Assembly: GCA_003557605.1 (NCBI GenBank)
Contig: PWNW01000352.1
Location: 1 to 16,462, forward strand
From: Spirochaetaceae bacterium
GTDB lineage: Bacteria > Spirochaetota > Spirochaetia > PWKH01
Direction: 5' to 3'
DNA length: 16,462 nt
The translations under genes and the position numbers were made by a program. Shown here one piece after another: positions 14,535-16,462 of this stretch (the first letter of the stretch is position 1; the number at the start of each line of letters is the position of its first letter). Under the pieces are notes generated by a model that saw nothing but the letters and a program-made list of their open reading frames with translations, was not told the origin of the DNA and did no database searches.

Positions 14535-15044
14535 ATGGAAGAGGTACGAAAGAGAAATGACTATATCAGCTGGGATGAGTACTTCATGGGTATCGCACTG
14601 CTTTCTGCAAAAAGAAGCAAAGATCCTTCTACCCAGGTGGGAGCCTGCATTGTCAACAGGCAAAGCAAGATTGTCGGTGTAGGATACAACGGACTTCCCA
14701 AAGGCTGTGATGATAATGAGTTCCCCTGGGCCAGGGAGGGAGATTTTCTTGACACCAAATATCCCTATGTCTGTCATGCGGAGCTCAATGCAATTCTCAA
14801 CAGCATCTCCCGGGACCTTTCAGGATGCAGAATCTATGTTGATCTGTTTCCATGCAATGAATGCGCCAAAGCAATTGTGCAGTCAGGCATCAGGGAAGTA
14901 GTATACCTGGAAGATAAATATGCTGATACAGACCTGGTAAAAGCATCGAAAAAACTTTTTGATTCCGCCGGAATCATATATCGTCAGTTTATCCCTCCCA
15001 ACTCCCGAATCGTCCTTGATTTATCAAGGGAGGATACATCCTAA
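14535..15044 (+). CDS. Deoxycytidylate (dCMP) deaminase
   Basis: A 169-residue zinc enzyme of the cytidine deaminase fold that turns dCMP into dUMP, the precursor of dTMP. The signature is clear: WDEYFMGIALLSAKRSKDPSTQVGACIVN, GYNGLPKGCDD, then HAE (H81, proton-shuttle E83) and PCNEC (C107, C110) forming the zinc site. Length fits the family (ComEB/dCMP deaminase type). AAGGAG seven bases before ATG 14535 fixes the start; ATG 14531 is in another frame and soon stops. Its stop overlaps the next start (TAATG), so the kinase is translationally coupled. It could supply pyrimidines for DNA along with the reductase at the other end of the window, though they are not linked. Confidence 0.93.
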   Translation: MEEVRKRNDYISWDEYFMGIALLSAKRSKDPSTQVGACIVNRQSKIVGVGYNGLPKGCDDNEFPWAREGDFLDTKYPYVCHAELNAILNSISRDLSGCRIYVDLFPCNECAKAIVQSGIREVVYLEDKYADTDLVKASKKLFDSAGIIYRQFIPPNSRIVLDLSREDTS

Positions 15045-15958
15045 TGAGTTTTCGTGTACTTGCAGTTGGTTTGAACCCGGTGATGCAGAAGACCCTGATC
15101 CTCGAGCATCTGTGGGAAAATGAAGTAAACAGGAGCAGCCGGTATTACCTCACTGTTGCCGGAAAGGGCGCTAACACTGCCCGGGTCCTCACGGAACTGG
15201 GTGTTCCAGCCATGCATCTGACCCATGGAGGAGGAATCCACAGAGACCTGTTTCTCTCGCTTCTCCACGGGGATGATATCAAGCTGCAGTGCATTGATTC
15301 TGAAAGTGAAATCAGACTGTGCTATACCCTCATCAATGAAGAACGTCATACGGTAACGGAAATAGTTGAAGAAGCACTTCCTGTTGCTGAAAAGACCGAT
15401 GGGCTTATGAGGGAGGCGTATCTTTCACTGCTTGAAAAAACAGATTATGTCACAATCTCGGGCACCACTGCTGCAGGATACAGCAAAGACATCGTTCCCT
15501 GGATGACCATGCAGGCGTCCAAGGCCGGAAAGCGCGTTATACTTGATGTGAAGGGAAATGAGCTTTTACATTCCGTAGAACATCATCCGTTCATTATTAC
15601 CCCGAACATGAAGGAATTCCTTGAAACTCTGTTCCCGGATGCCAAATTTCGTGAGCACGGTTCCGATGAAGAGCTAGCATTCGCAAAAGAAAAAATGCGG
15701 GAACTCTACTGCGAACGAGGAATTATTTCGGTACTTACCCGGGGTACGAAATCAGTACTGTCCTGCAGCGGAAATGAGGTGCATGAGTTTCCGATTGATC
15801 CTGTAAAACCGGTCAACACCATCGGTTCTGGGGATGCATTCACTGCAGGTCTTACCTGCGGCATCAGCAGAAACATGCCCCTGGATGCTGCAATAGAACT
15901 TGCAGCAGAATGCGGACGGAAAAACGCCCTGAACATCAAACCCGGTACAATCCTCTGA
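15044..15958 (+). CDS. PfkB-family carbohydrate kinase (1-phosphofructokinase / tagatose-6-phosphate kinase-like)
   Basis: A 304-residue ribokinase-fold enzyme. The N-terminal VLAVGLNPVMQKTL and the VAGKGANTARVLTELG loop are like those of the FruK/LacC branch, which phosphorylates phosphosugars. The ATP site shows ITPNMKEFLETLF, VLTRGTKSVL and NTIGSGDAFTAG with catalytic base D264. The sugar cannot be told from sequence alone. FruK normally starts AxTLNPxxD; here that Asp is replaced (LNPVMQK), so specificity may differ. GGGAGG lies 10-15 bases upstream and the start overlaps the dCMP deaminase stop by one base. Pairing a sugar kinase with a deoxynucleotide enzyme is unusual. No clear terminator follows. 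Confidence 0.88.
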   Translation: MSFRVLAVGLNPVMQKTLILEHLWENEVNRSSRYYLTVAGKGANTARVLTELGVPAMHLTHGGGIHRDLFLSLLHGDDIKLQCIDSESEIRLCYTLINEERHTVTEIVEEALPVAEKTDGLMREAYLSLLEKTDYVTISGTTAAGYSKDIVPWMTMQASKAGKRVILDVKGNELLHSVEHHPFIITPNMKEFLETLFPDAKFREHGSDEELAFAKEKMRELYCERGIISVLTRGTKSVLSCSGNEVHEFPIDPVKPVNTIGSGDAFTAGLTCGISRNMPLDAAIELAAECGRKNALNIKPGTIL

Positions 15959-16004
15959 TATGTATCAGCGTCTTTATGGTGCTCATGGAATCACAGTCGT
16001 CTTT

Positions 16005-16127
16005 TTAGAATTGATCATTTACTTCAATTCCTAAAAACTCATTGCAACTGCAGGCAAACACCACTGCCTTACACGTCGGGTAAAGCTTCTTTGTATCCCG
16101 AATGTCTCTCATCTCGTTAAGCTGCAT
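16005..16127 (-). pseudogene. Degenerate C-terminal copy of an Rpn-family gene
   Basis: A 40-codon frame reads QLNEMRDIRDTKKLYPTCKAVVFACSCNEFL, clearly homologous to QLTMIRDIHDTKKLERAIEAVVFAENCEEVF at the end of the gene that finishes at 16219. The shared DNA includes GCAAACACCACTGC. Upstream the frame is lost after about 10 bases of further similarity and reaches a TGA. It is a remnant of a tandem duplication or of an older copy. No function is expected. Confidence 0.7.
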
Positions 16128-16159
16128 CCGTCTGTCGGTGCAAGTTCATGTTTACATAT

Positions 16160-16186
16160 TTTTCCCCTCCTGGAGGGAGGGGAAAA
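16160..16186. repeat. G/C-rich hairpin between the Rpn copies
   Basis: TTTTCCCCTCC and GGAGGGGAAAA form a perfect 11-bp stem with a 5-base loop. It is flanked by A/T but lacks a T-run on the 3' side of either strand. It may act as a weak terminator for the convergent kinase and Rpn transcripts, or be a scar at the duplication junction. Confidence 0.55.
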
Positions 16187-16218
16187 TCAACCGTCAAGGT
16201 ATCTTTTTAAGAATCTCT

Positions 16219-16462
16219 CTATTTCAGTTCCTTGAACACCTCTTCGCAGTTCTCAGCAAACACCACTGCTTCAATCGCCCGTTCAAGCTTCTTCGTATCA
16301 TGAATATCTCTGATCATGGTCAGCTGCGCATCCTTCAGGGAAAACTTCTTCTTCAGCAAGTTGATCAGCACTGCCTGATTTGCTGCAAGCGTTCCACGCT
16401 GCATTCCCTGCTCCATCCCTTGATGGATACCCTTCTGAATACCCCGCTCCATTCCCTGCTGC
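16219..16462 (-). CDS. Rpn family recombination-promoting nuclease / putative transposase, C-terminal part (cut by window edge)
   Basis: The last 81 codons of a gene that begins beyond the window. They contain Gly/Gln/Met repeats (QQGMERGIQKGIHQGMEQGMQRG), then LINLLKKKFSLKDAQLTMIRDIHDTKKLERAIEAVVFAENCEEVFKEL. This tail, with GMExGxxxG repeats followed by a short amphipathic helix domain, is typical of Rpn/PDDEXK-type transposase-like proteins (COG5464-type), which cut DNA and promote RecA-independent recombination. The catalytic PD-(D/E)XK domain is not in view. A decayed copy of the same tail lies just downstream, as is common for this multi-copy family. Confidence 0.78.
   Translation of the reverse strand, partial: QQGMERGIQKGIHQGMEQGMQRGTLAANQAVLINLLKKKFSLKDAQLTMIRDIHDTKKLERAIEAVVFAENCEEVFKELK

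Overview
The window looks like chromosomal DNA of a bacterium with an anaerobic, fermentative lifestyle. A spirochaete (Spirochaetaceae-like) is my best guess, from gene content, a TctC signal peptide ending in FAGGAAEA, and small membrane-pump genes of the kind found in that group; this assignment is inference. Most start codons follow a good AAGGAG-type ribosome binding site. TAG is a common stop codon, ending about eight of the genes seen here. No tRNA, rRNA, CRISPR array or complete insertion sequence was recognised.

Region 1 (1-2514, minus strand) is the anaerobic (class III) ribonucleotide reductase operon: nrdD, then the truncated start of nrdG at the window edge. Its leader is rich in control elements. 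It has a near-consensus promoter, two tandem NrdR-like boxes 31 bp apart, a cobalamin riboswitch, and a hairpin that can bury the nrdD Shine-Dalgarno sequence. This fits a B12-independent reductase that is shut off both by nucleotide sensing and by B12.

Region 2 (2583-4085) holds a DtxR/MntR-type regulator, divergent from nrdD, that has lost most of the canonical metal ligands. It converges with a DUF1848 gene interrupted by a single in-frame amber codon, while the downstream reading frame and its cysteine motif stay intact.

Region 3 (4188-6291, plus strand) is a compact run: a GyrI-like effector-binding protein, protein-L-isoaspartate methyltransferase, and a DUF523-DUF1722 (TudS/YbgA-like) fusion. 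It runs tail to tail, with a 4-base overlap, into a minus-strand pair: a flavin reductase-like protein and a small protein faintly resembling Zn-dependent phospholipase C.

Region 4 (7657-14430) has two divergent operons around a 465-base intergenic region. On the minus strand tctC-tctA-tctB encode a tripartite tricarboxylate transporter. On the plus strand oadG-oadA-oadB encode a sodium-pumping biotin decarboxylase and end in a strong terminator. Together they suggest uptake of a carboxylate and use of decarboxylation energy to build a Na+ gradient. The alpha subunit differs from the usual active-site signature, so its substrate is open.

Region 5 (14486-15958) has its own promoter and carries a dCMP deaminase translationally coupled (TAATG) to a PfkB-family sugar kinase. 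Region 6 (16005-16462) holds the end of an Rpn-family (PD-(D/E)XK, transposase-like) gene plus a degenerate tandem copy of its C-terminus.
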